Part shown: in pieces, positions 44,006-53,154 of the stretch
Position numbering within the stretch: the first letter of the stretch is position 1
Layout: every line of letters starts with the position of its first letter
From: Tepidimonas ignava
GTDB lineage: Bacteria; Pseudomonadota; Gammaproteobacteria; Burkholderiales; Burkholderiaceae_C
Direction: 5' to 3'
Assembly: GCF_004342625.1 (NCBI RefSeq)
Contig: NZ_SMAH01000009.1
Coordinates: 1-64,000 of the forward strand
DNA: 64,000 nucleotides
Made by a program: the position numbers and the translations under genes
Notes under the pieces: generated by a model
What the model saw: the letters and a program-made list of their open reading frames with translations, nothing else
Databases searched by the model: none
Told to the model about the DNA's origin: nothing

Positions 44006-44835
44006 ACCGCCGCGCCGCCCCGCCACCCGCGCCGCTGCCGCTGGACGTGCGGCTGATGAACGCCGCCGCCACGGCGTTGCTGGCGCTGGCCCTGCTGGGC
44101 ACGGTGGGGGCGGTGCTGCTGTGGTGGGCACGCCAGCCGATGTGGGCGCTGCGCACCATCGTCATCGAGGGGGACGTGACGCACCAAAACGCCGTCACCG
44201 TCCGCGCCCTGGTGCTGCCGCACCTGCGCGGCACGTTTTTGACGCTGGACCTGCAGCACGCGCGCGAGCGCTTCGAGGCCCTGCCGTGGGTGCGCGAGGC
44301 GCGCGTGCAGCGCCAGTTTCCGCACACCTTGCGCGTGACGCTGCGCGAGCACGAGGCGCTGGCGTGGTGGGGCGAGCGTGGCGGCAGCCAGTTGGTCAGC
44401 GTCGATGGCGTGGTGTTCGAAGCCAACGCCGACGAGGCGGTGGCCGACGCCTGGCCGGTGCTGGCCGGCCCGCCCGAGCAGGCCGAGCAGGTGGTGGCGA
44501 TGCTGCGCCGCGTGCAGCCGCTGCTGGTTCGCTTGGGGCGCGATCTGGAGCGGCTCGAGCTTAGCCACCGCGGCAGTTGGCGTCTGGTGCTCGACGGCGA
44601 CGCGCCGATCGCGCTGGGCCGTGGCGACGACCAGGTGCCCGCGCGGCTGGCCACCTTCGTCACCACCCAGACCGCGCTGCGCGCGCGCTACGGCGCCCGC
44701 GACATCGTGGCGGCGGACCTGCGCTACCCCGACGGCTACGCCGTGCAACTGCGTGGCGTCAGCACCCAGCCCGAGCTGCCGCCGCCCGCGCGGCGCAGCG
44801 CTCCGGCAGCCCCTTCCAACCCTGTGCACCGCTGA
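44002..44835 (+). CDS. ftsQ: Cell division protein FtsQ
   Basis: FtsQ (277 residues) is a bitopic divisome protein linking early and late division proteins. GTG start overlapping ddl. A proline-rich cytoplasmic tail, one membrane helix ([20 protein letters not shown]), then the POTRA domain ([40 protein letters not shown]) and the FtsQ beta domain ([20 protein letters not shown]). The C-terminus is Pro/Arg-rich. Six bases separate it from ftsA. Confidence 0.95.
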   Translation: MNRRAAPPPAPLPLDVRLMNAAATALLALALLGTVGAVLLWWARQPMWALRTIVIEGDVTHQNAVTVRALVLPHLRGTFLTLDLQHARERFEALPWVREARVQRQFPHTLRVTLREHEALAWWGERGGSQLVSVDGVVFEANADEAVADAWPVLAGPPEQAEQVVAMLRRVQPLLVRLGRDLERLELSHRGSWRLVLDGDAPIALGRGDDQVPARLATFVTTQTALRARYGARDIVAADLRYPDGYAVQLRGVSTQPELPPPARRSAPAAPSNPVHR

Positions 44836-44841
44836 GACACC

Positions 44842-46071
44842 ATGGCCAAGGAATACAGCGATCTCGTCGTCGGACTTGACATCGGCACCGCCAAGATCAT
44901 GGTGGTGGTGGCCGAGGTGCTGCCCGGCGGCGACCTCAAACTGGTCGGCTTGGGCGTCGGCCCAAGCACCGGCCTCAAGCGCGGCGCGGTGGTCAACATC
45001 GACGCCACCGTCGCCAGCATCCAGCAAGCGCTCAAAGAAGCCGAGCAAATGGCCGGCTGCCGCATCGCGCGCGTGTACACCGGCATCACCGGCAGCCACA
45101 TCCGCGGCCTCAACTCGCAGGGCATGGTGGCGATCAAGGACCGCGAGGTCTCGCCCGCCGACGTCGCGCGCGTCATCGACACCGCGCGCGCCATCAACAT
45201 CCCCACCGACCAGCGGCTGCTGCTGGTCGAGCCGCAGGAATTCATCATCGACGGGCAGGAGGTCAAGGAGCCCATCGGCATGAGCGGCGTGCGCCTGGAG
45301 GCCAAGGTGCACATCGTCACCGGGGCCCAAAGCGCCGCCGAAAACATCCTCAAGTGCGTGCGCCGCTGCGGGCTGGAGGTCGACCAGCTGATGCTCAACC
45401 CGCTGGCGGCGGCGCAGGCGGTGCTGACCGACGATGAAAAGGAGCTGGGCGTGGCGCTGGTGGACATCGGCGCTGGCACCACCGACGTGGCCATCTTCAC
45501 CGGCGGCGCCATCCGCCACACGGCCGTCATCCCGATCGCGGGCGACCTGATCACCAACGACATCGCGATGGCGCTGCGCACCCCCACCAAGGACGCCGAA
45601 GACATCAAGGTCGAAGCGGGCTGCGCCAAGCAACTGCTGGCCGACCCGGACCAGCAGGTCGAAGTGCCCGGCATCGGCGACCGCGGCCCGCGCATGCTCA
45701 GCCGCCAGGCCCTGGCCGGCGTCATCGAGCCGCGGGTGGAAGAGATTTTTGCGCTGGTGCAAGAGGTCATCCGCAACTCCGGCCACGAGGAGCTGCTGTC
45801 CAGCGGCATCGTCCTGACCGGCGGCAGCGCGGTGATGCCCGGCATGGTCGAGCTGGGCGAGGACATTTTTCTCAAACCCGTGCGCCGCGGCGTGCCGCGC
45901 TACGCCGGCGCGCTGGGGGACATGGTCGCGCAGCCGCGCGCGGCCACGGTGATGGGTTTGCTCGAGGAGGCGCGGCTGGCGCGCCTGCGCGGGCAGAAGG
46001 TGGCGCAAAAGGCAGGTTCGGTCGGCGGCCTGCTGACGCGCGTCAAAGAGTGGTTCGTCGGCAATTTCTAA
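44842..46071 (+). CDS. ftsA: Cell division protein FtsA
   Basis: FtsA (409 residues) is the actin-like protein that anchors FtsZ to the membrane and recruits later proteins. Phosphate-binding DLVVGLDIGTAKIMVVVAE, the SHS2/1C domain (GLKRGAVVNIDATVASIQQA), LVDIGAGTTDVAIFTGGAI and GIVLTGGSAVMPGM. The C-terminal amphipathic membrane-targeting helix reads GGLLTRVKEWFVGNF. Normal length. Confidence 0.98.
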   Translation: MAKEYSDLVVGLDIGTAKIMVVVAEVLPGGDLKLVGLGVGPSTGLKRGAVVNIDATVASIQQALKEAEQMAGCRIARVYTGITGSHIRGLNSQGMVAIKDREVSPADVARVIDTARAINIPTDQRLLLVEPQEFIIDGQEVKEPIGMSGVRLEAKVHIVTGAQSAAENILKCVRRCGLEVDQLMLNPLAAAQAVLTDDEKELGVALVDIGAGTTDVAIFTGGAIRHTAVIPIAGDLITNDIAMALRTPTKDAEDIKVEAGCAKQLLADPDQQVEVPGIGDRGPRMLSRQALAGVIEPRVEEIFALVQEVIRNSGHEELLSSGIVLTGGSAVMPGMVELGEDIFLKPVRRGVPRYAGALGDMVAQPRAATVMGLLEEARLARLRGQKVAQKAGSVGGLLTRVKEWFVGNF

Positions 46072-46097
46072 ATCCAGGTCAACAGCAGGAGCGTTCC

Positions 46098-47336
46098 ATG
46101 AGCATCGAACTGATCGAGGTCGAAGAATTCAACCGCGGCACGCAGATCAAGGTGATCGGTGTCGGCGGTGGTGGCAGCAACGCGGTCGAGCACATGATCG
46201 CCAGCCGCGTGCAGGGCGTGGAGTTCATCTGCGCCAACACCGACGCGCAGGCGCTGGCACGCTCGTCGGCGCACCGCGTCATCCAACTGGGCCGCACCGG
46301 CCTGGGCGCAGGCAGCAAGCCCGACAAGGGGCGCGAAGCCGCGCTGATGGCCGAAGCGCAAATCCGCGAAGCCATCGAGGGCGCGCACATGCTGTTCATC
46401 ACCGCCGGCATGGGCGGCGGCACCGGCACCGGCGCCGCGCCGGTCATCGCGCGCATGGCCAAGGAGATGGGCATCCTCACCGTCGGCGTGGTGACCAAGC
46501 CGTTCGACTGGGAAGGCGCGCGCCGCATGGCCAACGCCGAAGAGGGCCTGGCCGAGCTGGAGCAAAACGTTGACTCGCTCATCGTCGTGCTCAACGACAA
46601 GCTGCACGAAGAGCTGGGTGAGGACGTCACCCAGGACGAAGCCTTCGCCGCCGCCAACGACGTGCTCAAAAACGCGGTGGGCGGCATCGCCGAAATCATC
46701 AACGTCGAGGCGCTGGTCAACGTCGACTTCGAAGACGTGCGCACCGTGATGGGCGAGCCCGGCAAGGCCATGATGGGCACCGCGGTGGCCAGCGGGCCGG
46801 ACCGCGCCCGCATCGCCGCCGAGCAGGCGGTGGCCTGCCCGCTGCTGGAAGGGGTGGACATGCGCGGCGCCAAGGGCGTGCTGGTGCTGATCAGCGCCGC
46901 CAAGGGGTCGCTGAAGCTGTCCGAGTCCAAGCTGGCGATGAACACCATCCGCGCCTTTGCCGCGCCCGACGCGCACGTCATCTACGGCACCGCCTACGAC
47001 GAGTCGCTGGGCGACGCGCTGCGTGTCACCGTCGTGGCCACCGGCCTGAGCCGCGCGGGCCAGCGCCAGCCCTTCACGGTGGTGCAGTCGCAGCCGCAAC
47101 AGGGGCTGCGCACCGGCACCGACAACATGCCTTTCATCCCGACGCTGAACCAGGCCGTGGGCGGCGCGGGCGCCGCGGCGGGCGCGGCTGCGGGCGCCGC
47201 CAGCGGGGCGCACCCCAACGTGCCGCGCGTGTGGCTCAACCCGCGCAGCGGGGCCGCGTCGCGCGTCGAGGCGCTGGCCTCCAGCGGCATGGACGACTAC
47301 GAGATCCCGGCCTTCCTGCGCAAGCAAGCCGACTGA
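46098..47336 (+). CDS. ftsZ: Cell division protein FtsZ
   Basis: FtsZ (412 residues) is the tubulin-like GTPase of the Z ring. Motifs: KVIGVGGGGSNAVEHMI, AGMGGGTGTGAAPVIARMAKE (GTP signature), VTKPFDWEG and the T7-loop NVDFEDVRTVM. The core is followed by an Ala/Gly-rich linker (about 365-385) and the C-terminal peptide DDYEIPAFLRKQAD that binds FtsA. ATG 46098 follows CAGGAG. Last division gene before lpxC. Confidence 0.99.
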   Translation: MSIELIEVEEFNRGTQIKVIGVGGGGSNAVEHMIASRVQGVEFICANTDAQALARSSAHRVIQLGRTGLGAGSKPDKGREAALMAEAQIREAIEGAHMLFITAGMGGGTGTGAAPVIARMAKEMGILTVGVVTKPFDWEGARRMANAEEGLAELEQNVDSLIVVLNDKLHEELGEDVTQDEAFAAANDVLKNAVGGIAEIINVEALVNVDFEDVRTVMGEPGKAMMGTAVASGPDRARIAAEQAVACPLLEGVDMRGAKGVLVLISAAKGSLKLSESKLAMNTIRAFAAPDAHVIYGTAYDESLGDALRVTVVATGLSRAGQRQPFTVVQSQPQQGLRTGTDNMPFIPTLNQAVGGAGAAAGAAAGAASGAHPNVPRVWLNPRSGAASRVEALASSGMDDYEIPAFLRKQAD

Positions 47337-47509
47337 CGGCCGCGCGCCCCGGCGGCACCGGGAACCTGGCCCGGTGGCCGCGCATTCGGGTACGCTGCCT
47401 GCTTTGGGGGGGCCGCAGCGTCGCAGGCCGACGCGGTGCCGCGGTACCATGCCCTGCCTCCGCATGGGGGCGCTGCCACCCTGCGTAGGCGCGCTGCCGA
47501 CCGCGCGCC

Positions 47510-47515
47510 TACAAT
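47510..47515 (+). promoter_or_regulatory. -10 box for lpxC
   Basis: TACAAT, 7 bases before ATG 47523; no Shine-Dalgarno. An in-frame ATG at 47514 overlaps the box, so the true start is more likely 47523 with a leaderless mRNA. The rest of the 186-bp spacer after ftsZ holds no gene; a CACCGGG/CCCGGTG hairpin (about 47357-47380) lacks a T-run. Confidence 0.45.
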
Positions 47516-47522
47516 GCCAGCC

Positions 47523-48446
47523 ATGATTGCCCAAACCACGCTCAAGACCCTCACGCGCGCCGTCGGCGTGGGGCTGCACAGCGGCGAGCGCGTCGAGCTC
47601 ACGCTGCGCCCGGCCGCGCCCGACAGCGGCATCGTCTTTCGACGTGTGGATTTGGCCGAGCCGGTCGACATCCCCGTCAGCGCCGACGCCGTGGTCGACA
47701 CCCGGCTGGCCTCGACGCTGGGCCGCGACGGCGTGCGTGTGCACACCGTCGAACACCTGATGAGCGCCTGCGCCGGGCTGGGCATCGACAACCTGATCAT
47801 CGACATCACCGCCGAGGAAGTGCCGATCCTGGACGGGTCGGCGGCGGCCTTTGTGTACCTGCTGCAAAGCGCCGGCCTGCAGCGGCAGCCGGCGCCGCGG
47901 CGTTTTGTGCGCGTCAAGCGCGCGGTGGACGTGCGCGAAGGCGACGGCCCCACGCTGAAGTGGGCGCGCCTGGAGCCCTACGACGGCTTCAAGCTCAGCT
48001 TCGAGATTGCGTTCGACCACCCGGCGGTGAGCGCCACCGGCCAGCACGTCGAGTTCGACCTCGGCAGCGGCCACTACGCGCGCGACATCGCCCGGGCGCG
48101 CACCTTCGGCTTCACGCGCGACGTCGAGGCCATGCGCTCGCAAGGCTTGGCGCTGGGGGGTGGGCTGGACAACGCCATCGTGCTGGACGACGTCAAAGTG
48201 CTCAACGCCGACGGACTGCGCTACGACGACGAGTTCGCCAAGCACAAGATGCTGGACGCCATCGGCGACCTGTACCTGCTGGGGCGGCCGCTGCTGGCGC
48301 ACTACCGCGCCTACCGCTCGGGCCACGCGCTCAACAACCGGCTGCTGCGCGCGCTGCTGGCGCAGCCCGACGCGTACGAAGTCGTCACCTTCGACGACGA
48401 GCGCCGCGCGCCTCAGGGGCTGGCGCGCCTGGCCCCAGCCTGGTAG
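47523..48446 (+). CDS. lpxC: UDP-3-O-acyl-GlcNAc deacetylase LpxC
   Basis: LpxC (307 residues) catalyses the committed step of lipid A synthesis. Zinc ligands are seen in [15 protein letters not shown] (His) and in [18 protein letters not shown] (His and Asp). Also [20 protein letters not shown] at the N-terminus, [15 protein letters not shown] and [16 protein letters not shown]. Presence of LpxC confirms a lipopolysaccharide-bearing Gram-negative. Its position after ftsZ closes the dcw cluster. Confidence 0.97.
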   Translation: MIAQTTLKTLTRAVGVGLHSGERVELTLRPAAPDSGIVFRRVDLAEPVDIPVSADAVVDTRLASTLGRDGVRVHTVEHLMSACAGLGIDNLIIDITAEEVPILDGSAAAFVYLLQSAGLQRQPAPRRFVRVKRAVDVREGDGPTLKWARLEPYDGFKLSFEIAFDHPAVSATGQHVEFDLGSGHYARDIARARTFGFTRDVEAMRSQGLALGGGLDNAIVLDDVKVLNADGLRYDDEFAKHKMLDAIGDLYLLGRPLLAHYRAYRSGHALNNRLLRALLAQPDAYEVVTFDDERRAPQGLARLAPAW

Positions 48447-48457
48447 GGGGCAGGGCC

Positions 48458-48634
48458 ATGTTTTTGTTCCGTTTTGTGATGTTCGCGCTGCTGGGCGCGG
48501 CGGCGCTGTGCTTTGCCTTTTACCTGGGCACGGGCCGCAAGCACTTCCTGCGCTGGGGCATCGTGATCCTGAAATGGACGGTCATCCCCGCGCTGGGTTT
48601 TTTTGCCGTGCTGGTGCTCAGCCGCGTGGGGTAG
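48458..48634 (+). CDS. Small two-helix membrane protein
   Basis: A 58-residue product 11 bases after lpxC, preceded by GGGGGCAGGG. Two hydrophobic helices (FLFRFVMFALLGAAALCFAFYL and VILKWTVIPALGFFAVLVL) are joined by a basic loop (GTGRKHFLRWG). No family is recognised. It is probably co-transcribed with lpxC. It converges on ruvC with 19 bases between the stops. Confidence 0.65.
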   Translation: MFLFRFVMFALLGAAALCFAFYLGTGRKHFLRWGIVILKWTVIPALGFFAVLVLSRVG

Positions 48635-48653
48635 TGGCCGTGCGGCAAGGTGT

Positions 48654-49202
48654 TCAGTAACTGCGCCCGTCCTTGTAGGCGGCGTGGGCGCGCGCGCGCA
48701 GCGGCGCCACGCGGGCGATGGCGGCGGTGGTGCGCGCCACCTGCGCGTGGGTGATGCACAGACCCAGCGCGTCGGCGGCGTCTTTGCCGGGCAGGCCGGG
48801 CAGGTTCAACAGGCGGCGCACCATCTCCTGCACCTGGGATTTGTGCGCCTTGCCGTAGCCAACGACGGCTTTTTTGAGCTGCAGCGCGGTGTATTCGGCC
48901 ACCGGCAGGTCGTGCGCCACCAGCGCCGTCAGGCAGCAGCCGCGCGCCTGGCCCAGCATCAGGGTGGCCTGCGGGTTGACGTTGACGAACACGATTTCCA
49001 GCGCCGCCACCGTCGGTTGGTAGCGCCGCACCACCTCGCCGATGCCGTCGAACAGCGTGCGCAGCCGCTGGGGCAGCAGCGCCCCGTCGTCGGGGCTGGT
49101 GCGGATGGCGCCACTGGCCACGTAGTGCAGCCGGGCGCCGTCGACGTCGACGACGCCAAAGCCGGTGGCCGTCAGCCCGGGGTCAATGCCTAGGATGCGC
49201 AT
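48654..49202 (-). CDS. ruvC: Holliday junction resolvase RuvC
   Basis: RuvC (182 residues) cuts Holliday junctions made by RecA and RuvAB. The acidic catalytic residues are seen in [15 protein letters not shown] (D7), in [20 protein letters not shown] (Glu) and near [16 protein letters not shown] (Asp pair). No ribosome binding site; a TACCAT -10 box is 8 bases upstream. ruvA and ruvB are not in the window. Confidence 0.96.
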   Translation of the reverse strand: MRILGIDPGLTATGFGVVDVDGARLHYVASGAIRTSPDDGALLPQRLRTLFDGIGEVVRRYQPTVAALEIVFVNVNPQATLMLGQARGCCLTALVAHDLPVAEYTALQLKKAVVGYGKAHKSQVQEMVRRLLNLPGLPGKDAADALGLCITHAQVARTTAAIARVAPLRARAHAAYKDGRSY

Positions 49203-49210
49203 GGGTGCCG

Positions 49211-49216
49211 ATGGTA
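49211..49216 (-). promoter_or_regulatory. -10 box for ruvC
   Basis: On the minus strand TACCAT is followed by 8 bases and the ruvC ATG. No Shine-Dalgarno, no strong -35. Same arrangement as at xth. Confidence 0.4.
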
Positions 49217-49241
49217 ACGGCTGCGCGCCCCGCGCGCTGCG

Positions 49242-50045
49242 TCAGGGCAGCCGCACCGCGGGCATGCGCGCCAGCACCGTTTGTGCGCGGCCGCTCAGGT
49301 AGGCCGAGTCGGGCCGGCGCCCGTAGCGCTTGGGCGCGGGCAGCAACACGGCCAGGCGCGCGGCCTCCGCGGCGTTGAGTTGCGCGGCGCTTTTGCGCGC
49401 GTAATGGCGCGCCGCGGCTTCGGCGCCAAACAGGCCGTCGCCCCACTCCACGCTGTTGAGGTACACCGTGAGGATGCGGCGCTTGTCCAGCATGGCTTCC
49501 AGCATCCAGGTGATGAGCAGCTCTTGCCCCTTGCGCAGCAGCGTGCGCTCGCCCGACAGCAGCAGGTTTTTGGCCAGTTGCTGCGTGATCGTCGAGCCGC
49601 CGGCCAGCCGCGCTGGCCGCACCGGGCCGTCACCGGCGCGCCGCGCGGCTTGCTGCCACTGACGCTGGTTGCGCTGCCAGGCGGACTGCATGGCCTGCCA
49701 GTCCACCCCGAAGTGTTCGGTGAAGCCGCTGTCTTCGGACGCGATGACGGCGCGCATCAGTTGCGGCGACAGCCGCTCGGTGGGCACCCCCTGGTGGCGC
49801 CAGCGCCCCAGCTCGCCCGTGCGTGCCAGCCGCCAGGCTTCGGTGCGTTGAAACGTCGTGCTGGGCGCGTCCACCCACGCCAGCACACCGACGCGCAGCG
49901 CGAACCACGCCTGCAAGCTGAGGCCGGCCAGCAACGTCCAGCCCAGCCAGCGCAGCCACCACGCCCCGCGCCGGCGGGCGGGCGTGGGCTTGGGCGTGGC
50001 CGGTGGGGTTGCGCGTGGCATGGGGCTTGAGGGCGATGCGGTCAT
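49242..50045 (-). CDS. mtgA: Monofunctional biosynthetic peptidoglycan transglycosylase
   Basis: MtgA (267 residues) polymerises lipid II glycan strands without a transpeptidase domain. Basic, proline-rich cytoplasmic tail, one membrane helix (LGWTLLAGLSLQAWFALRV), then the GT51 domain: AVIASEDSGFTEHFGVDW (catalytic Glu), GGSTITQQLAKNLLLSGERT, KGQELLITWMLEAMLDKRRI and YLNSVEWGDGLFGAEAAARH. ATG 50045 overlaps the stop of the TonB-like gene. In relatives aroE often lies in this stretch; it is absent here. Confidence 0.95.
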   Translation of the reverse strand: MTASPSSPMPRATPPATPKPTPARRRGAWWLRWLGWTLLAGLSLQAWFALRVGVLAWVDAPSTTFQRTEAWRLARTGELGRWRHQGVPTERLSPQLMRAVIASEDSGFTEHFGVDWQAMQSAWQRNQRQWQQAARRAGDGPVRPARLAGGSTITQQLAKNLLLSGERTLLRKGQELLITWMLEAMLDKRRILTVYLNSVEWGDGLFGAEAAARHYARKSAAQLNAAEAARLAVLLPAPKRYGRRPDSAYLSGRAQTVLARMPAVRLP

Positions 50046-50926
50046 GGGTTGGCCGTGCCCACCTGGGTGTGCAGGCCACCCTCGCGGGTGAAGCGGAAGC
50101 GTGACACGACGACGATTTGGTCAGCCCGCGCACGCATGGCCTGGCTGAAGCGTGCGAAGGTGAGCCCGTGCACGATGGCGCGCGCGTGCTGGTCCAAAAA
50201 CGGGTTGCCCGAGCCTTGCACCACCTCGGTGCCCAGCACGCGGCCATCGTGGTTGACGGTGATGACCATGGTCAGCTCGCCGTACACCTTGCGGCCGCCC
50301 TGCTCGGGGAAGTGGGCGGTGCCGCGCTCCTCGATGCGGCGGCGCAGCTCGTCGTAATACAGCGCGTAGACGGCCTCGCGCGTGGCGGGGCTGACGTAGC
50401 GGCGCCGCGGGCGGGTGTTTTCCTGTTCGATGCGGCGCTCGATCTCGGCCAGCGCCTGCACCAGCGCCTGGCGGCGCTGCTCGCGCGCCTGGGCCTGCTC
50501 GGGGGTTTCCTGCGGGTCGGCGGTGCGCAGCCGCGCGATGTCGCGCCGCAGTTGCGCCAGCAGCCGGGTCTGGCGCTCCTGCATCGCCTCCAGGCGGCGC
50601 TCTTGCTCTTCCAGCGTGTCGCCGGGGCGCAGCACCGGCGCCGGCGGCAGCGGTGAGCGCGCACGCCCCCGCTCGGCGTCGCCGCCACCGGCCAGGTTGG
50701 CCTGGGCGATGGCCTGCGCCCGCGCCGGGGCGCGCTCGTCGCGCGCGTTGACCAGGATCACCTCCAGCGGTGTGTCTTGCAACACGCGCTGGGATGACGA
50801 CGGCGGCACCAGCCGCACCGCCAGCACCAGCACGTGCAGCGCCACCGACATCGCCAGCGCCCACGGCAGCGGGTCTTCGCGCACGCGTTGCAGCCAGCGG
50901 GCGGTGGGTGTGGCAGCCGTGGCCAC
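50042..50926 (-). CDS. TonB-like energy transducer protein
   Basis: A 294-residue protein with a membrane helix near the N-terminus (LPWALAMSVALHVLVLAVRLV), a long charged helical and coiled-coil region (EEQERRLEAMQERQTRLLAQLR) and a C-terminal TonB-like domain (GELTMVITVNHDGRVLGTEV, QHARAIVHGLTFARF). It starts at GTG 50926 with GGAG seven bases upstream. No exbBD are adjacent, so whether it energises outer membrane transport or has an envelope role is open. Operon with the RNB protein and mtgA. Confidence 0.82.
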   Translation of the reverse strand: MATAATPTARWLQRVREDPLPWALAMSVALHVLVLAVRLVPPSSSQRVLQDTPLEVILVNARDERAPARAQAIAQANLAGGGDAERGRARSPLPPAPVLRPGDTLEEQERRLEAMQERQTRLLAQLRRDIARLRTADPQETPEQAQAREQRRQALVQALAEIERRIEQENTRPRRRYVSPATREAVYALYYDELRRRIEERGTAHFPEQGGRKVYGELTMVITVNHDGRVLGTEVVQGSGNPFLDQHARAIVHGLTFARFSQAMRARADQIVVVSRFRFTREGGLHTQVGTANP

Positions 50927-50937
50927 GGGCTGTCTCC

Positions 50938-53049
50938 TCAGGCCCGGGCCGCCGGTGGGGCGGTCGGGCCAGCCGCGGCCGCCTCGTCGGCGTCGTCCAC
51001 CGCCACCTCCACCGCCACGGTCAGTGGCGCCTGCAGCGCCTCTTCGGGCTCGCCTTCCAGCGTGTCGCCTTCCACCGGCTCGGTGGCGCCCAGACGCTCG
51101 ACCACGGTGCCGGTGACTTCCAGGCTCACCTCGTCGATGGTGCCCAGCCGCACCCGTACGCGCTCGCCACGCTGCAGGCCGTCGGTGCCCAGCGCCGTCA
51201 GCACCAACGGCAGCGTCTCGGCGCGCACCAGGTTGTCTTTCAGGTAGGCGGCCACCAGCTCGGTCATGCCCTGCTGGCGCAGGTAGCGCAGCGTCCAGTA
51301 GCGCTCCATCGTGCTTTGGAACTGCGCGTAGGCGGTGTAGGCGGCGTCGAAGGCGCTGATGATGGCCAGCAACGCCGCGTCCTTGGGCTTGAAGGGCGCG
51401 GCCAGCGCGGCGGTGGCGCCGTGGCGCGCGCAGGCGATGATTTGCCACTGGTTGACCAGGTCGGTGTAGCGCCGCAGCGGCGACGTGCTCCAGGCGTAGC
51501 AGGGCACGCCGATGCCCGCGTGCGGCAGCGGCTTGGTGCCCATGCGCACCTTGATGCCGGGGGCGAGGCTGGCCTGGCTGCGGTAGATGCCCGGCACGCC
51601 ACTGTCGGCCAGCCACTGACCCCAATGGTGGTTGGCCAGGATCATCGCTTCGGCCACGATCAGGTCCAACGGCGCGCCGCGCGCGCGGGTGCCGATGACC
51701 ACCGTTTCTTCGCCCGTGGGCTCGTCCCCTTGCACGCCTTCCAGCTTGAAGGTGTAGTCGGGGCGGGTGAACGTCTCGGGCCGGCCCCGCACGGCCTCGC
51801 GGCGCGCCTTGCATGCTTGCGCCAGCCGCCACAGCCACGCCAGCGTGGGGTGCAGCCGGGCCACCTCGGCGGGCACGCCTGGCCACGTGGGGCCGCCGGG
51901 GTCGTCCAGCCAGGCGGCCGTCACCACGCCGTCGAGTTGGTCGTGGCGCAGGTTGTGCGCAATGGGCACGCGCTCCAGCCGGGTGGTGTGGCCACGCACC
52001 TCCAGGGTGGCTTCGTCCACGGCCAGGTACAGCGACACCGCAGGCCGCGGCGCCCCCGCGGCCAGGGTGTAGGTTTGCACCACCGCCTCGGGCAGCATGG
52101 TGATTTTGTGCCCCGGCATGTACACGGTGGACAGGCGCTCGCGCGCCACCGCGTCCACGGGGCTGCCCGGCGCGATGGCCAGCCCGGGCGCGGCGATGTG
52201 GATGCCCAGCGTCACCGTGCCGCTGCCCAGGCCCTGGACGCTGAGCGCGTCGTCGATTTCGGTGGTGCTGCTGTCGTCGATGGAAAACGCCGCCACCCCT
52301 TCGGCCAGCGGCAAGTCGTCGGGCAACGGCGGCACGGCCAGCGCGGCAAAACCCGTGCCACGCGGGAAGTGTTCGTGCAAAAACCGCTGCCAGTGAAACT
52401 GGTACGCGCTGGTGATGGCCCCGGCGCGCTGCAGCAGCGCCAGCGGCGCCAGGTGGGCGGTGCGCGCCGCGTGCACGACGGCTTTGTATTCGGGCGCGTT
52501 TTTGTCGGGTTTGAACAGGATACGGTACAGCTGCGCGCGCACCGGCTCCGGGCAGCGGCCCTGCACCAGCTCCTCGGCCCAGGCGTCGATTTGCGCCTGC
52601 ACGGCCTTTTTGCGCTCGATGGCGGCCAGCGCCTGCTGCAGCACGTCGGCGGGCGCCTTGCGAAAACGCCCGCCTTTGCCGGCACGGCGGAAGTAATGCG
52701 GCGCCTCGTGCAGCCGCAGCAACGTGGCGGCTTGCTGCACGGTGCTGGGCGGGTCTTCAAAATACACCGCCGCCAGCTCGGCAAAGCCAAAGTCGCCCTC
52801 GGGCGCAAACGTCCACGCCAGGTCCAGGTCGATGTGGCCAGCCAGCTCGGTGGCGTCGCGCAGCAGCTCGGCGACGCTGGGTTGGGCAAAGGTCAGCAAC
52901 ACCTGCGCCGCCTTGACCTTGATGCGCCGGCCCGAGTCCAGCTCGATCTGGTGCGTGGCGTCGGTGGACGACAGGATGCGACCGCCGGCCAGCTTGCCGG
53001 CTTCTTCGAACAGGGCAAACAACGTGATGCGCTTTCGTACGACCAACAA
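50938..53049 (-). CDS. RNB-domain (RNase II family) ribonuclease
   Basis: A 703-residue exoribonuclease-like protein. The RNB domain has the metal-binding segment FSIDDSSTTEIDDALSV and GTVTLGIHIAAPG, followed by VYMPGHKITMLPEAVVQ and the substrate-proximal region PCYAWSTSPLRRYTDLVNQWQI. N-terminal OB-like regions are divergent from E. coli RNase II/R. The first available start is TTG 53049 (or 53046) without a clear ribosome binding site, so the N-terminus is uncertain. This stand-alone form next to a TonB-like gene and mtgA recurs in related bacteria. Confidence 0.85.
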   Translation of the reverse strand: MLVVRKRITLFALFEEAGKLAGGRILSSTDATHQIELDSGRRIKVKAAQVLLTFAQPSVAELLRDATELAGHIDLDLAWTFAPEGDFGFAELAAVYFEDPPSTVQQAATLLRLHEAPHYFRRAGKGGRFRKAPADVLQQALAAIERKKAVQAQIDAWAEELVQGRCPEPVRAQLYRILFKPDKNAPEYKAVVHAARTAHLAPLALLQRAGAITSAYQFHWQRFLHEHFPRGTGFAALAVPPLPDDLPLAEGVAAFSIDDSSTTEIDDALSVQGLGSGTVTLGIHIAAPGLAIAPGSPVDAVARERLSTVYMPGHKITMLPEAVVQTYTLAAGAPRPAVSLYLAVDEATLEVRGHTTRLERVPIAHNLRHDQLDGVVTAAWLDDPGGPTWPGVPAEVARLHPTLAWLWRLAQACKARREAVRGRPETFTRPDYTFKLEGVQGDEPTGEETVVIGTRARGAPLDLIVAEAMILANHHWGQWLADSGVPGIYRSQASLAPGIKVRMGTKPLPHAGIGVPCYAWSTSPLRRYTDLVNQWQIIACARHGATAALAAPFKPKDAALLAIISAFDAAYTAYAQFQSTMERYWTLRYLRQQGMTELVAAYLKDNLVRAETLPLVLTALGTDGLQRGERVRVRLGTIDEVSLEVTGTVVERLGATEPVEGDTLEGEPEEALQAPLTVAVEVAVDDADEAAAAGPTAPPAARA

Positions 53050-53103
53050 AGCACCCGCCGCCGCGCGATGGGCGCCACGGCGGTCGGTGCAACGGCAAGC
53101 GCA

Positions 53104-53109
53104 AGTGTA
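53104..53109 (-). promoter_or_regulatory. -10 box for the RNB gene operon
   Basis: On the minus strand TACACT, within CGCTACACTTGCGC, about 55 bases before the TTG start. The same TACACTTGCGC stretch occurs in front of the transporter gene at 53930. Confidence 0.4.
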
Positions 53110-53154
53110 GCGAGTTGGCCCACCCGCGGGGGCGGGCAGGCGCGGCCCCGCGCG

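Noticed and set aside
47350-47385. Terminator after ftsZ
   Set aside because: CACCGGG/CCCGGTG can pair, but there is no T-run and the stem has a bulge.
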